DNA of 64,000 nucleotides from positions 1 through 64,000 of the forward strand of contig NZ_AWFZ01000006.1 in assembly GCF_000463155.2 (NCBI RefSeq), in the 5' to 3' direction. A model generated the notes under the pieces. It worked only from the letters and a program-made list of their open reading frames with translations. It was not told where the DNA came from and did no database searches. Positions 20,442 through 31,147 of this stretch are shown piece by piece; position 1 is the first letter of the stretch, and every line of letters starts with the position of its first letter. This stretch comes from Siccibacter turicensis LMG 23730. Its GTDB lineage: Bacteria > Pseudomonadota > Gammaproteobacteria > Enterobacterales > Enterobacteriaceae. Position numbers and translations under genes: made by a program.

Positions 20442-21545
20442 GTGAATTTACTCACCGCTGGTACTGAGCTGATTGGTATCTTTCTGTTCACAACCCTATT
20501 TCTTTTTTTCGCCCGTAAAGTGGCTAAAAAAATTGGTTTAGTTGATAAGCCTAACTTCCGAAAACGTCATCAGGGGTTAATACCGCTGGTGGGCGGGATT
20601 TCCGTCTTTGCCGGTATTTGCTTCACCTTTGCCATTGCTGACTACTATATTCCCCACGCTTCACTTTATCTGATGTGTGCTGGCGTCCTGGTGTTCATTG
20701 GTGCGCTGGACGACCGCTACGATATCAGCGTAAAAATCCGTGCCACCATTCAGGCAGGCATCGGGATCGTTATGATGGCGGTGGGTGGGCTTTATCTGAA
20801 AAGCCTCGGCTACATCCTCGGTCCGTGGGAAATGGTGTTAGGGCCTTTCGGCTATTTCCTTACACTGTTCGCCGTCTGGGCTGCGATCAACGCCTTTAAT
20901 ATGGTGGATGGTATAGATGGCCTGTTAGGCGGTCTCTCCTGCGTGACCTTCGGTGCGATGGGCATGATTCTGTGGTTTGACGGGCAGCAGAGCCTGGCAC
21001 TGTGGAGTTTCGCCATGATTGCCGCCATCCTTCCTTATATTCTTCTGAATCTGGGTGCGCTGGGGCGACGCTATAAAGTCTTTATGGGCGACGCCGGCAG
21101 TACGCTTATCGGCTTTACCGTTATCTGGATCCTGCTCGAAACCACGCAGGGCAAAACCCACCCTATCAGCCCGGTCACCGCGCTCTGGCTTATCGCCATA
21201 CCGCTGATGGATATGATTGCCATCATGTATCGACGCCTGCGTAAGGGCATGAGCCCCTTCTCCCCCGACAGACAGCACATTCACCATTTGATTATGCGAG
21301 CCGGCTTCACGTCTCGTCAGGCATTTGTGCTAATTACGCTGGCAGCGGCTATTCTGGCAGGGATAGGCGTAGCGGCAGAATATTCAGGAGTTGTGCCAGA
21401 ATGGGTAATGTTGGCACTATTCTTGCTTGCTTTTCTTCTCTATGGCTGGTGCATCAAGCGCGCATGGAAAGTGGCTCGCTTCATCAAGCGCGTGAAACGC
21501 CGTATGCGCCGTAACAGTAAAAATAATCCACCCTTAACCAAATAA
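20442..21545 (+). CDS. wecA: UDP-GlcNAc:undecaprenyl-phosphate GlcNAc-1-phosphate transferase
   Basis: A 367-residue polytopic inner-membrane protein with about 11 membrane segments. It moves GlcNAc-1-P from UDP-GlcNAc to undecaprenyl phosphate, the first step of ECA and of many O-antigens. The catalytic motifs are GALDDR and NAFNMVDGIDGL, with the basic cytoplasmic loop RQHIHHLIMRAGF. The start is GTG at 20442, giving the same length and N-terminus (MNLLT) as E. coli; upstream in-frame sequence is not protein-like. It is the first gene of the wec operon. Confidence 0.97.
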   Translation: MNLLTAGTELIGIFLFTTLFLFFARKVAKKIGLVDKPNFRKRHQGLIPLVGGISVFAGICFTFAIADYYIPHASLYLMCAGVLVFIGALDDRYDISVKIRATIQAGIGIVMMAVGGLYLKSLGYILGPWEMVLGPFGYFLTLFAVWAAINAFNMVDGIDGLLGGLSCVTFGAMGMILWFDGQQSLALWSFAMIAAILPYILLNLGALGRRYKVFMGDAGSTLIGFTVIWILLETTQGKTHPISPVTALWLIAIPLMDMIAIMYRRLRKGMSPFSPDRQHIHHLIMRAGFTSRQAFVLITLAAAILAGIGVAAEYSGVVPEWVMLALFLLAFLLYGWCIKRAWKVARFIKRVKRRMRRNSKNNPPLTK

Positions 21546-21559
21546 CACCTGGGGAAGTG

Positions 21560-22606
21560 ATGAAACAACAATTGCCAGGAGCACAACCGGCTGTAGTAGA
21601 TAACGAACTGGATATTCGAGGTCTGTTTCGTACTTTGTGGGCAGGCAAGTTCTGGATTGTCGGCATTGCGGTGCTGTTTGCCCTCATCGCACTGGTTTAC
21701 ACTTTCCTGGCAAAGCAGGAATGGAGTTCAACCGCGATCACCGATCGCCCCACGGTGAACATGCTCGGCGGGTACTATTCGCAGCAGCAGTTTTTGCGCA
21801 ATCTTGATGTTAAGGCCGAGCTCGCGCCGGTGGATCAGCCTTCGGTTATGGACGATGCCTATAAAGAGTTCATTATGCAGCTCTCGGCATGGGACACCCG
21901 CCGGGATTTCTGGCTGCAAACTGACTACTACAAGCAGCGTAAAGTGGGCAATAACAAAGCTGACGCTGCTCTGCTGGATGAGTTAATCGACAACATCCAG
22001 TTTACGGTAGGCGATGCGACACGCAATCTGAACGATAACGTCAGGCTGATTGCGGAAACCGCACCGGACGCCAACAACCTGCTGCGTCAGTATGTGGCGT
22101 TCGCCAGCGAACGCGCGGCAAGCCATCTCAACGATGAGTTAAAAGGCGCCTGGGCTGCCCGTACGATTCAGATGAAAGCGCAGGTGAAACGTCAGGAAGC
22201 GGTAGCGAAAGCGATCTACGATCGTAAGGTGAACAGCATCCAGCAGGGGCTGAAGATCGCCGAGCAGCAGAACATCTCCCGCAGCGAGACGGATACTCCC
22301 GCGGAGGAGCTCCCGGATTCTGAGCTCTTCATGCTGGGTCGCCCGCTGCTGCAGGCGCGTCTGGAAAACCTCCAGGCCGTCGGACCCTCCTTTGATATCG
22401 ATTACGATCAGAATCGCGCGATGCTGTCGACGTTAAACGTTGGACCAACGCTCGATCCGCGTTTTCAGACCTACCGCTATCTGCGTACACCGGAAGAACC
22501 GGTTAAACGCGACAGTCCCCGTCGCGCGTTCCTGATGATTATGTGGGGAACGGTTGGGGCGCTGATAGGTGCTGGTGTGGCACTCAGCCGCCGGCGTCCT
22601 GCGTAA
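21560..22606 (+). CDS. wzzE: ECA polysaccharide chain length regulator WzzE
   Basis: A 348-residue Wzz/PCP1 protein. It has an N-terminal membrane segment (about 31-52), a large periplasmic helical domain with coiled coil, and a second membrane segment near the C-terminus, preceded by the Pro-rich EEPVKRDSPRR. It sets ECA polymer length together with WzyE. The start is ATG at 21560: TGGGGA lies 4 nt before it, while the in-frame GTG at 21557 would be too close. The resulting length equals that of E. coli. Confidence 0.96.
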   Translation: MKQQLPGAQPAVVDNELDIRGLFRTLWAGKFWIVGIAVLFALIALVYTFLAKQEWSSTAITDRPTVNMLGGYYSQQQFLRNLDVKAELAPVDQPSVMDDAYKEFIMQLSAWDTRRDFWLQTDYYKQRKVGNNKADAALLDELIDNIQFTVGDATRNLNDNVRLIAETAPDANNLLRQYVAFASERAASHLNDELKGAWAARTIQMKAQVKRQEAVAKAIYDRKVNSIQQGLKIAEQQNISRSETDTPAEELPDSELFMLGRPLLQARLENLQAVGPSFDIDYDQNRAMLSTLNVGPTLDPRFQTYRYLRTPEEPVKRDSPRRAFLMIMWGTVGALIGAGVALSRRRPA

Positions 22607-22620
22607 CAACGCTGTCTTAA

Positions 22621-22648
22621 GACGAGGGCAACATGACGTGTCCTCGTC
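22621..22648 (+). other. RNA hairpin between wzzE and wecB
   Basis: GACGAGG (22621-22627) and CCTCGTC (22642-22648) can pair around a 14-nt loop. No T run follows, so it is not an intrinsic terminator. It ends 21 nt before the wecB GTG and lies in the only sizeable gap inside the wec operon. Confidence 0.5.
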
Positions 22649-22669
22649 ATCTAACTAAAGAGAAACGTT

Positions 22670-23800
22670 GTGAAAGTACTTACCGTTTTTGGCACGCGTC
22701 CTGAAGCCATCAAAATGGCTCCGCTGGTTCATGCCCTGGCCCAGGACTCATTCTTTGAGGCCAGAGTCTGCGTCACGGCGCAGCATCGCGAGATGCTCGA
22801 CCAGGTGCTGCATCTTTTTTCTATCGTGCCTGATTACGATCTCAATATCATGAAACCTGGGCAGGGGCTGACAGAGATTACCTGTCGCATCCTGGAAGGA
22901 TTAAAACCGATCCTCGAGTCGTTCAAACCCGATGTGGTGCTGGTTCATGGTGATACCACCACAACTATCGCCACCAGCCTGGCCGCGTTTTACCAGCGTA
23001 TTCCGGTCGGCCACGTAGAAGCGGGGCTGCGTACAGGGGATCTCTACTCGCCGTGGCCTGAAGAAGCTAACCGCACGCTGACCGGTCATCTGGCGATGTA
23101 TCACTTTGCGCCGACGGAAAACTCTCGCCAGAACTTAATCAAAGAAAACGTGGCGGAAAAGCGCATCTTCGTTACCGGGAACACCGTTATCGATGCCCTG
23201 ATTACGGTCCGTAACCGGGTACTGGCAGACGACGCGCTGCGCACGCAGTTGAGTGAGCGATACCCGTTCTTATCGAACGACAAGAAACTGATTCTGGTGA
23301 CCGGGCATCGCCGCGAAAGCTTTGGTCGTGGTTTCGAGCAAATTTGCCACGCACTGGCGGAGATCGCGGGTAATAACAGCAATGTTCAGATTGTTTACCC
23401 GGTACACCTCAATCCGAACGTCAGTGAGCCGGTGAATCGCATCCTCGGTCATGTGGATAACGTAACGCTGATCGAACCTCAGGATTACCTGCCGTTCGTC
23501 TGGCTGATGAACCATGCCTGGCTCATTCTTACCGACTCCGGTGGTATCCAGGAGGAGGCGCCGTCGCTTGGTAAACCGGTTCTGGTGATGCGTGAAACCA
23601 CAGAGCGCCCGGAAGCGGTAAAAGCCGGTACGGTGCGCCTGGTAGGCACCGACAGTGCGCGCATTGTCGCGGAAGTAAACCGGCTGCTGAATGACGAGCA
23701 GGAATATCAGGCGATGAGCCATGCCCACAACCCGTATGGCGATGGGCAGGCTTGTGAACGCATTTTGTACGCACTTAAAAACAATCGGGTAATGCTATGA
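22670..23800 (+). CDS. wecB: UDP-GlcNAc 2-epimerase (non-hydrolysing)
   Basis: A 376-residue GT-B-fold epimerase. It interconverts UDP-GlcNAc and UDP-ManNAc for ECA. The N-terminal [14 protein letters not shown] and the later [11 protein letters not shown] are family signatures. The start is GTG at 22670, as in E. coli. It overlaps wecC by 4 nt (ATGA), so the epimerase and the next enzyme are translationally coupled. Confidence 0.97.
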   Translation: MKVLTVFGTRPEAIKMAPLVHALAQDSFFEARVCVTAQHREMLDQVLHLFSIVPDYDLNIMKPGQGLTEITCRILEGLKPILESFKPDVVLVHGDTTTTIATSLAAFYQRIPVGHVEAGLRTGDLYSPWPEEANRTLTGHLAMYHFAPTENSRQNLIKENVAEKRIFVTGNTVIDALITVRNRVLADDALRTQLSERYPFLSNDKKLILVTGHRRESFGRGFEQICHALAEIAGNNSNVQIVYPVHLNPNVSEPVNRILGHVDNVTLIEPQDYLPFVWLMNHAWLILTDSGGIQEEAPSLGKPVLVMRETTERPEAVKAGTVRLVGTDSARIVAEVNRLLNDEQEYQAMSHAHNPYGDGQACERILYALKNNRVML

Positions 23801-25059
23801 GTTTTTCGACCATCTCTGTGATTGGCCTGGGCTACATCGGCCTGCCGACCGCTGCGGCGTTCGCGTCGCGCCAGAAAAACGTGGTGGGTATTGATATTAA
23901 CCAGCACGCCATCGACACCATCAACCGCGGCGACATCCATATCGTCGAGCCGGATCTGGATAAGGTGGTCAGAGCGGCGGTCGAAGGAGGATTCCTGACG
24001 GCCAGCACCCGTCCGGTTGAGGCTGACGCTTACCTGATTGCTGTGCCAACGCCGTTTAAGGGCGATCACGAACCCGATATGGCCTACGTGAAAGCGGCGG
24101 CGGAATCCATCGCACCGGTGCTGAAAAAAGGCGCGCTGGTAATTCTGGAGTCTACCTCGCCGGTCGGCGCCACCGAGCAGATGGCAGAGTGGCTTGCCGC
24201 GCTGCGTACCGATCTCAGCTTCCCGCAGCAGGCCGGCGACGCGGCGGACATCAACGTGGCCTACTGCCCGGAACGTGTCCTGCCAGGCCAGGTGATGGTT
24301 GAACTGATTAAAAACGATCGCGTGATTGGCGGCATGACCCCGGTCTGCTCGGCGCGCGCCAGCGAGCTCTACAACATTTTCCTCGAAGGTGAGTGCGTGG
24401 TAACGAACGCGCGCACTGCCGAAATGTGCAAGCTGACGGAAAACAGCTTCCGCGACGTCAATATCGCCTTTGCTAACGAACTGTCGCTGATCTGTGCCGA
24501 TCAGGGAATTAACGTCTGGGAACTGATTCGTCTGGCGAATCGTCATCCTCGCGTGAATATCCTGCAGCCGGGGCCTGGTGTGGGCGGCCACTGCATCGCC
24601 GTCGACCCCTGGTTCATCGTGGCGCAAAACCCGCAGCAGGCTCGCCTGATCCGTACCGCGCGTGAAGTTAACGATCACAAACCACACTGGGTACTCAACC
24701 AGGTGAAAGCGATGGTCGCTGATTGTCTGACCGCCAGCGGAAAACGGGCCAGCGATGTCAAAATCGCCTGCTTTGGCCTGGCGTTTAAACCCAATATCGA
24801 TGACCTGCGTGAAAGCCCGGCGATGGAGATAGCGGCGAGCGTGGCGCAGTGGCACAGCGGCGAAACGCTGGTCGTAGAGCCCAATATTCACGCGCTGCCT
24901 GCCAAACTTGCAGACAGCAGCACGCTGGTCTCGCTGGATGAGGCTCTCGCTCAGGCGGATGTGCTGGTTATGCTAGTGGATCACAGTCAGTTCCGGGCGA
25001 TCGATGGCGCGCAGGTTGAGCAGCAATGGATCGTTGACACCAAAGGAGTCTGGCGTTGA
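23797..25059 (+). CDS. wecC: UDP-ManNAc dehydrogenase
   Basis: A 420-residue UDP-sugar 6-dehydrogenase that oxidises UDP-ManNAc to UDP-ManNAcA with two NAD+. The N-terminal Rossmann motif is [11 protein letters not shown] (about 8-18). The catalytic cysteine is C266 in [12 protein letters not shown]. It overlaps wecB upstream by 4 nt and the rffG start codon downstream by 4 nt. Confidence 0.97.
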   Translation: MSFSTISVIGLGYIGLPTAAAFASRQKNVVGIDINQHAIDTINRGDIHIVEPDLDKVVRAAVEGGFLTASTRPVEADAYLIAVPTPFKGDHEPDMAYVKAAAESIAPVLKKGALVILESTSPVGATEQMAEWLAALRTDLSFPQQAGDAADINVAYCPERVLPGQVMVELIKNDRVIGGMTPVCSARASELYNIFLEGECVVTNARTAEMCKLTENSFRDVNIAFANELSLICADQGINVWELIRLANRHPRVNILQPGPGVGGHCIAVDPWFIVAQNPQQARLIRTAREVNDHKPHWVLNQVKAMVADCLTASGKRASDVKIACFGLAFKPNIDDLRESPAMEIAASVAQWHSGETLVVEPNIHALPAKLADSSTLVSLDEALAQADVLVMLVDHSQFRAIDGAQVEQQWIVDTKGVWR

Positions 25060-26123
25060 GAACGATACTTGTCACCGGCGGCGCGGGCTTTATCGGTTCG
25101 GCCGTTGTCAGGCACATCATCCGTAATACCGCCGACCGCGCGGTGGTGGTCGATAAACTGACCTACGCCGGAAACCTGAATTCATTGACGCCGGTCTCTG
25201 ACAGCGACCGTTTTGCCTTCGAGCAGGTTGATATTTGCGACCGCGCAGCGCTGGATGACGTGTTCGCCCGCTATCAGCCGGACGTGGTTATGCACCTCGC
25301 GGCAGAAAGCCACGTAGACCGCTCCATTGACGGGCCGGCCGCGTTTATTGAAACCAACATCGTGGGTACGTACACCCTGCTGGAAGCGGCGCGTCACTAC
25401 TGGAATGCGCTGGCTGCTGAAGAAAAGGCGGCTTTCCGGTTCCACCATATCTCCACCGACGAAGTGTTTGGCGATCTGCACGGTACGGACGATTTCTTTA
25501 CGGAAACCACCCCCTACGCCCCGAGCAGCCCCTATTCCGCGTCGAAAGCGGGCAGCGATCATCTGGTTCGCGCCTGGCTGCGCACCTACGGCTTACCGAC
25601 GCTGGTCACCAACTGCTCCAACAACTACGGGCCCTATCATTTCCCGGAAAAACTCATTCCGCTGATGATCCTCAACGCGCTGGCCGGTAAACCGCTGCCG
25701 GTGTATGGCAACGGCCAGCAGATCCGCGACTGGTTATACGTGGAAGATCACGCCCGGGCGCTCTATCTGGTGGCAACCGAAGGCCAGTGCGGCGAAACCT
25801 ATAACATCGGCGGCCATAACGAGCAGAAAAACCTCGACGTGGTCATGACGCTGTGTGACCTGCTCGAAGAGCTGGTGCCGCAGAAGCCTGATGGCGTGGC
25901 CCACTATAAAGACCTGGTGACCTTTGTTACCGACCGCCCCGGTCACGATCTGCGTTACGCCATTGATGCCTCCAAAATCGAACGCGAACTGGGCTGGCGT
26001 CCGGCAGAAACCTTTGAAAGCGGGCTGCGTAAAACCGTGCAGTGGTATCTCGATAACGAGGCCTGGTGGAAGCAGGTGCTGGATGGCAGCTATCAGGGCG
26101 AACGCCTTGGTCTGAAGGGCTGA
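25056..26123 (+). CDS. rffG: dTDP-glucose 4,6-dehydratase RffG
   Basis: A 355-residue extended short-chain dehydrogenase. It makes TDP-4-keto-6-deoxyglucose on the way to TDP-Fuc4NAc. NAD motif TGGAGFIGS is near the N-terminus, [11 protein letters not shown] is the family signature, and the YxxxK active site is in [12 protein letters not shown]. The start codon is TTG at 25056, with AAAGGAG ending 7 nt upstream and the codon overlapping the wecC stop. A second copy (rfbB type) would be expected only if an O-antigen locus exists elsewhere. Confidence 0.96.
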   Translation: MRTILVTGGAGFIGSAVVRHIIRNTADRAVVVDKLTYAGNLNSLTPVSDSDRFAFEQVDICDRAALDDVFARYQPDVVMHLAAESHVDRSIDGPAAFIETNIVGTYTLLEAARHYWNALAAEEKAAFRFHHISTDEVFGDLHGTDDFFTETTPYAPSSPYSASKAGSDHLVRAWLRTYGLPTLVTNCSNNYGPYHFPEKLIPLMILNALAGKPLPVYGNGQQIRDWLYVEDHARALYLVATEGQCGETYNIGGHNEQKNLDVVMTLCDLLEELVPQKPDGVAHYKDLVTFVTDRPGHDLRYAIDASKIERELGWRPAETFESGLRKTVQWYLDNEAWWKQVLDGSYQGERLGLKG

Positions 26124-26141
26124 CGCCCGAAGGAGATGCGT

Positions 26142-27023
26142 ATGAAAGGTATTATCCTGGCCGGCGGGTCTGGTACCCGTTTACACCCCATTACCCGTGG
26201 GGTGTCAAAACAGCTTCTGCCCATCTACGACAAGCCGATGATCTACTATCCGCTGTCGGTGCTGATGCTCGCTGGCATTCGCGAAATCCTGATTATCACC
26301 ACGCCGGAAGATAAGGCTGCCTATCAGCGCCTGCTCGGCGACGGCTCCGCGTTTGGTATTGAACTGCACTATGCCGAGCAGCCCAGCCCGGACGGACTGG
26401 CGCAGGCGTTTATCATCGGTGAAAGCTTTCTGGCAGGGGAGCCGTCCTGTCTGGTGCTGGGCGATAACATCTTCTTCGGGCAATCATTCAGCCCGAAGCT
26501 GCGCCATGTTGCAGCGCGTCAGGAGGGTGCCACGGTATTCGGTTATCAGGTTATGGACCCTGAACGTTTTGGCGTGGTGGAGTTTAACGACGCTTTCCAG
26601 GCCATTTCGCTGGAAGAAAAACCAACCCAGCCTAAATCTAACTGGGCGGTGACCGGCCTCTATTTCTATGACAGCAAGGTCGTGGAATACGCGAAGCGCG
26701 TTAAGCCCTCCGCCCGCGGCGAACTTGAGATCACGGCCATTAATCAGATGTACCTCGACGACGGCAAGCTGACCGTTGAGCTGCTCGGGCGCGGTTTCGC
26801 CTGGCTGGACACCGGCACCCACGATAGCCTGATCGAAGCGAGCCAGTTCGTGCAGACGGTGGAAAAGCGTCAGGGCTTTAAGATTGCCTGTCTGGAAGAG
26901 ATCGGCTGGCGTAACGGCTGGATGACGGATGAAGAGGTCATGCAGGCCGCCGAGGCGCTCAGCAAAACCAGCTATGGCACCTATCTTAAGGAGCTACTGC
27001 GTGCCCGTCCTCGCCAGTATTGA
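26142..27023 (+). CDS. rffH: Glucose-1-phosphate thymidylyltransferase RffH
   Basis: A 293-residue nucleotidyltransferase that makes dTDP-glucose from dTTP and glucose-1-P, feeding RffG. The N-terminal [20 protein letters not shown] is the classic RmlA motif. The start is ATG at 26142, because AGGAG at 26131-26135 sits 6 nt before it and would abut the earlier in-frame ATG at 26136. wecD begins inside its last codons (23-nt overlap). Confidence 0.96.
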   Translation: MKGIILAGGSGTRLHPITRGVSKQLLPIYDKPMIYYPLSVLMLAGIREILIITTPEDKAAYQRLLGDGSAFGIELHYAEQPSPDGLAQAFIIGESFLAGEPSCLVLGDNIFFGQSFSPKLRHVAARQEGATVFGYQVMDPERFGVVEFNDAFQAISLEEKPTQPKSNWAVTGLYFYDSKVVEYAKRVKPSARGELEITAINQMYLDDGKLTVELLGRGFAWLDTGTHDSLIEASQFVQTVEKRQGFKIACLEEIGWRNGWMTDEEVMQAAEALSKTSYGTYLKELLRARPRQY

Positions 27024-27684
27024 ACCCCTCGCCTGGGAAAGCGACTTTTTCGGCCTCCGCAGCGGTATTGTCCGTTTCTCTGATTCCGCCGCGGCGTTAA
27101 GCGTGGCGCAATTAGCCGCGTTCGAGCGCGTACAGGCTAAAGTGCCGGCTGCCCGGAGCGATCTGCTCGATGGCTTACAGCAGCTCGGTTTTCAACTGGT
27201 GGAAGGGGATGTCGATCTGGTGCTGCCGGTGAATGGCGCTGATGCCAGTGACGATCCCGGCCTTGCCGTGGCGCAGGAGAGCGATATTCCGGCGCTACGC
27301 CAGCAGGCGGCGACGGTCTTTGCCCAGAGCCGCTTTCGCGCGCCCTGGTATCCGCCTGATGCCAGCGGAAAGTTTTATGCGCAGTGGATTGAAAACGCGG
27401 TGCGCGGTCGGTACGACCATGAGTGTCTGGTCGCACGCGCTCCGGATGGTGGTATCAGCGGCTTTGTCTCGCTGCGGCAGTTGAACGAACAGGAAGCGCG
27501 TATAGGCCTGCTGGCCGGGCGCGGCATCGGCGCCTCGCTGATGCTTGCCGCACGCCTGTGGTGTGAAAAACGCGCCATCGGCACGCTTCGGGTTGCGACC
27601 CAGGTGGGTAATACCGCCGCGTTGCGTCGTTATATTCAAAGTGGTGCCACGATAGAGAGCACCGCTTACTGGTTATACAGGTGA
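27001..27684 (+). CDS. wecD: dTDP-fucosamine acetyltransferase
   Basis: A 227-residue GNAT-fold enzyme that acetylates dTDP-4-amino-4,6-dideoxygalactose with acetyl-CoA to give TDP-Fuc4NAc. The C-terminal half has the acetyl-CoA loop ([12 protein letters not shown]) and ends [20 protein letters not shown]. The start is GTG at 27001, with AAGGAG 7 nt upstream inside rffH. It is the least conserved protein of the cluster, with N-terminal differences from E. coli (224 residues). Confidence 0.95.
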   Translation: MPVLASIEPLAWESDFFGLRSGIVRFSDSAAALSVAQLAAFERVQAKVPAARSDLLDGLQQLGFQLVEGDVDLVLPVNGADASDDPGLAVAQESDIPALRQQAATVFAQSRFRAPWYPPDASGKFYAQWIENAVRGRYDHECLVARAPDGGISGFVSLRQLNEQEARIGLLAGRGIGASLMLAARLWCEKRAIGTLRVATQVGNTAALRRYIQSGATIESTAYWLYR

Positions 27685-27688
27685 AAAC

Positions 27689-28819
27689 ATGATCCCATTT
27701 AACGCGCCGCCGGTTGTCGGTACCGAACTTGACTATATGCACTCCGCAATGGGTAGCGGCAAGCTGTGCGGCGACGGTGGTTTTACCCGCCGCTGCCAGC
27801 AGTGGATGGAGCAGCGGTTCGGCAGTGCAAAAGTGCTGCTTACCCCGTCCTGCACCGCATCGCTGGAAATGGCCGCCATCCTGCTGAATATCCAGCCGGG
27901 CGATGAAGTGATCATGCCGAGCTACACCTTTGTGTCGACGGCCAACGCCTTTGTGCTGCGCGGTGCAAAAATCGTCTTTGTCGACATCCGTCCGGATACC
28001 ATGAACATTGACGAAACGCGCATCGAAGCGGCTATTACCGATAAAACCCGCGCCATCGTGCCGGTCCATTACGCCGGCGTTGCCTGCGAAATGGACACCA
28101 TCATGGCGATTGCCAAAAAACACGATCTGTTCGTGGTAGAAGATGCCGCGCAGGGCGTGATGTCGACCTACAAAGGCCGCGCGCTGGGCTCCATCGGCCA
28201 TATTGGCTGCTTTAGCTTCCACGAAACCAAGAACTACACCGCGGGTGGGGAAGGGGGCGCGACCCTGATCAACGACCGCGCGCTGATCGAACGTGCCGAA
28301 ATCGTGCGTGAGAAAGGCACCAACCGCAGCCAGTTCTTCCGCGGCCAGGTGGATAAATACACCTGGCGTGATATTGGCTCGAGCTATTTGATGTCCGATC
28401 TGCAGGCGGCATACCTGTGGGCGCAGCTTGAAGCCGCCGAGCGCATCAATGCCCAGCGCCTGTCGCTGTGGCAGACCTATTACGATGCGCTGACGCCGCT
28501 GGCGAAAGCGGGCCGCATTGAGCTGCCGTCGGTGCCGGACGACTGTCAGCAGAACGCGCACATGTTTTACATCAAGCTGCGCGATGTGGAAGACCGTTCA
28601 AACTTTATCGCCTGGCTGAAAGAGGCGGAGATCATGGCGGTGTTCCATTACATCCCGCTGCACAGCTGCCCGGCCGGTGAAAAATTCGGTACGTTCCACG
28701 GCGACGATCGCTTTACCACCCGTGAGAGCGAGCGTCTGGTGCGCCTGCCGCTGTTCTACAACCTGGCGTCGGTGAACCAGCGGACCGTGATCAATACCAT
28801 CCTCAATTTCTTCGCCTGA
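27689..28819 (+). CDS. wecE: TDP-4-oxo-6-deoxyglucose transaminase
   Basis: A 376-residue PLP enzyme of the DegT/DnrJ/EryC1 family. It aminates TDP-4-keto-6-deoxyglucose at C4 using glutamate. The PLP lysine is K181 in FHETKNYTAGGEGG. It lies 4 nt after wecD and 1 nt before wzxE. The enzyme order rffG-rffH-wecD-wecE covers the whole TDP-Fuc4NAc branch. Confidence 0.97.
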   Translation: MIPFNAPPVVGTELDYMHSAMGSGKLCGDGGFTRRCQQWMEQRFGSAKVLLTPSCTASLEMAAILLNIQPGDEVIMPSYTFVSTANAFVLRGAKIVFVDIRPDTMNIDETRIEAAITDKTRAIVPVHYAGVACEMDTIMAIAKKHDLFVVEDAAQGVMSTYKGRALGSIGHIGCFSFHETKNYTAGGEGGATLINDRALIERAEIVREKGTNRSQFFRGQVDKYTWRDIGSSYLMSDLQAAYLWAQLEAAERINAQRLSLWQTYYDALTPLAKAGRIELPSVPDDCQQNAHMFYIKLRDVEDRSNFIAWLKEAEIMAVFHYIPLHSCPAGEKFGTFHGDDRFTTRESERLVRLPLFYNLASVNQRTVINTILNFFA

Positions 28820-28820
28820 T

Positions 28821-30071
28821 ATGTCGCTGGCGAAGGCATCGGTGTGGACCGCCGCGTCCACGCTGGTAAAAATTGCGGCTGGTTTACTGGTCGTTAAGCT
28901 GCTGGCGGTATCCTTTGGGCCATCAGGCGTCGGCCAGGCCGGTAACTTCAGGCAGCTGGTGACGGTACTCGGCGTGCTGGCAGGCGCCGGGATATTCAAC
29001 GGCGTCACTAAGCTTGTGGCAGAGCATCACGCCTCGCCCGACGCGCTGCGTCGGGTGCTTGGCACGGCAAGCGCGATGGTGCTTGGTTTTTCCACGCTGC
29101 TGGCGGTGATTTTCCTGCTGGCAGCCCAGCCCATCAGCGTGGCGCTGTTCGGTCATGATGATTATCAGGGGCTGGTACGGCTGGTCGCGCTGGTGCAGAT
29201 GGGCATCGCTTGGGCCAACCTGGCGCTGGCGATTGTAAAAGGCTTCCGGGATGCTTCCGGCAACGCGTTTGCCCTGATTAGCGGCAGCATTATCGGCGTG
29301 GCGGCGTACTATCTGTGTTATCGCGTCGGCGGCTATGAAGGCGCACTGCTTGGCCTGGCGCTGGTGCCGGCGCTGGTGGTGATCCCGGCAATGGCGGTGC
29401 TGATGAAGCGCGGACGCGTGCCGCTGGGCTTCCTGAAGCCCTCCTGGAACGGCGAGCTGGCGGGGCACCTCGGTAAGTTTACCGTCATGGCGTTGATCAC
29501 GGCCGTGACCATGCCGGTCGCGTACGTGATGATGCGAAACCAGCTGGCGGCGCACTATAGCTGGGATGACGTGGGGATCTGGCAGGGCGTAAGCAGCATC
29601 TCGGATGCCTATCTGCAGTTCATCACCGCCTCATTTACCGTGTATCTGCTGCCGACGCTGTCACGACTCAAGGAAAAAGCAGACATCAGCCGCGAGCTGA
29701 TAAAGTCGCTCAGGTTTGTGCTACCGGCGGTGGCGGCAGCAAGCTTTGCCGTCTGGCTGCTGCGCGATGTGGCTATCTGGCTGCTGTTTTCCGAAAAATT
29801 CACCGCGATGCGCGATCTGTTTGCCTGGCAGCTGGTGGGGGACGTGCTGAAAGTCGGCGCCTATGTCTTCGGCTATCTGGTGATTGCCAAAGCGTCGCTG
29901 CGGTTTTACGTGCTCGCTGAGGTGACCCAGTTTGCACTGCTTTCCGGGTTTGCGTACTACCTGATCCCGCTACACGGCGCGCAGGGTGCGGCGCAGGCCT
30001 ACATGGCAACCTATATTATCTATTTCGCCCTTTGCTGTGGCGTGTTTTTACTCTGGCGTAGACGGGCATGA
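28821..30071 (+). CDS. wzxE: ECA lipid III flippase WzxE
   Basis: A 416-residue multidrug/oligosaccharidyl-lipid/polysaccharide (MOP) family exporter with about 12 membrane segments. It moves undecaprenyl-PP-linked trisaccharide (lipid III) across the inner membrane. The ATG starts one base after the wecE stop. The last base pairs overlap wecF (ATGA). Confidence 0.96.
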   Translation: MSLAKASVWTAASTLVKIAAGLLVVKLLAVSFGPSGVGQAGNFRQLVTVLGVLAGAGIFNGVTKLVAEHHASPDALRRVLGTASAMVLGFSTLLAVIFLLAAQPISVALFGHDDYQGLVRLVALVQMGIAWANLALAIVKGFRDASGNAFALISGSIIGVAAYYLCYRVGGYEGALLGLALVPALVVIPAMAVLMKRGRVPLGFLKPSWNGELAGHLGKFTVMALITAVTMPVAYVMMRNQLAAHYSWDDVGIWQGVSSISDAYLQFITASFTVYLLPTLSRLKEKADISRELIKSLRFVLPAVAAASFAVWLLRDVAIWLLFSEKFTAMRDLFAWQLVGDVLKVGAYVFGYLVIAKASLRFYVLAEVTQFALLSGFAYYLIPLHGAQGAAQAYMATYIIYFALCCGVFLLWRRRA

Positions 30072-31147
30072 CTGCACTGATTCACATCCTGGGATCGGAT
30101 ATCCCACACCATAACCAGACCGTGCTCCGGTTCTTCAACGATGAACTGGCAGCCAGCGGTGCTCACGCGCGTACCTTTATGGTGGTAACGACCGATTCGT
30201 CGCTGGATAGCACTTATCCGGCCCTTGACGTGCGCCGCTATCCCACCAAAAAAGCGCTGGCCCAGGCGGTTATCGCGCTGGCACGCGCCGACCGTGCGCA
30301 GCGTTTCTTTTTCCACGGTCAGTTCAATACCACGCTGTGGATAGCGTTGCTGACCGGCGGGCTTAAGCGGTCGCAGATGAGCTGGCATATCTGGGGCGCC
30401 GATCTCTACGAGGTGTCGCGCAGCCTGAAATTCCGCCTCTTTTATCATCTGCGCCGTCTGGCGCAGGGGCGCGTAGGACATGTGTTTGCCACGCGCGGCG
30501 ATCTTGCCTGGTTTGCCCGGCGCCATCCGCAGGTGCCGGGGTCGCTGCTCTATTTCCCGACCCGCATGGACACGACGCTAAACGGCGTCGCGCAAACGCG
30601 CCAGCCGGAAGGGCCGCTGACGGTGCTGGTAGGGAACTCCGGCGATCGCAGTAATGAGCACATCGCCGCGCTGCGTGCGGTACACCAGCAGTTTGGCGAC
30701 CGCGTAAACGTGGTGGTGCCGATGGGGTATCCCAGCGGTAATGAGGCGTATATCAACGAGGTTGAGCAGGCCGGACAGGCGCTGTTCAGCGATGGCCGTC
30801 TGCAAATTCTGCGCGAAAAGCTGGAGTTTACCGCCTACCTGGCGCTGCTTCGCCGCTGCGATCTGGGCTACTTCATTTTTGCCCGCCAGCAGGGGATTGG
30901 CACGCTGTGTCTGCTGATTCAGGCGGGCGTGCCCTGTGTGTTAAGCCGGGAAAACCCGTTCTGGCAGGATATGGTCGAACAGCATATTCCGGTGCTGTTT
31001 ACCGGCGATACGCTGACGGAAGCCGTTGTCCGGGAAGCACAGCGCCAGCTGCGTGAGGTTGACCTCAGCCAGATCGCCTTCTTCAAACCCAACTATCTGA
31101 CCGGATGGGATGCGGCGCTGCGTATCGCGGCGGGAGAGCACGCATGA
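30068..31147 (+). CDS. wecF: TDP-Fuc4NAc:lipid II Fuc4NAc transferase
   Basis: A 359-residue glycosyltransferase (GT56). It adds Fuc4NAc to complete ECA lipid III at the cytoplasmic face of the inner membrane. Features typical of the family are the N-terminal [17 protein letters not shown] and [10 protein letters not shown]. It overlaps wzxE and wzyE by 4 nt each. Confidence 0.96.
   Translation: MTALIHILGSDIPHHNQTVLRFFNDELAASGAHARTFMVVTTDSSLDSTYPALDVRRYPTKKALAQAVIALARADRAQRFFFHGQFNTTLWIALLTGGLKRSQMSWHIWGADLYEVSRSLKFRLFYHLRRLAQGRVGHVFATRGDLAWFARRHPQVPGSLLYFPTRMDTTLNGVAQTRQPEGPLTVLVGNSGDRSNEHIAALRAVHQQFGDRVNVVVPMGYPSGNEAYINEVEQAGQALFSDGRLQILREKLEFTAYLALLRRCDLGYFIFARQQGIGTLCLLIQAGVPCVLSRENPFWQDMVEQHIPVLFTGDTLTEAVVREAQRQLREVDLSQIAFFKPNYLTGWDAALRIAAGEHA

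Noticed and set aside
23707-24891. Open frame (394 codons) antisense to wecC
   Set aside because: Lies wholly over the wecB end and wecC; composition is that of a shadow frame.
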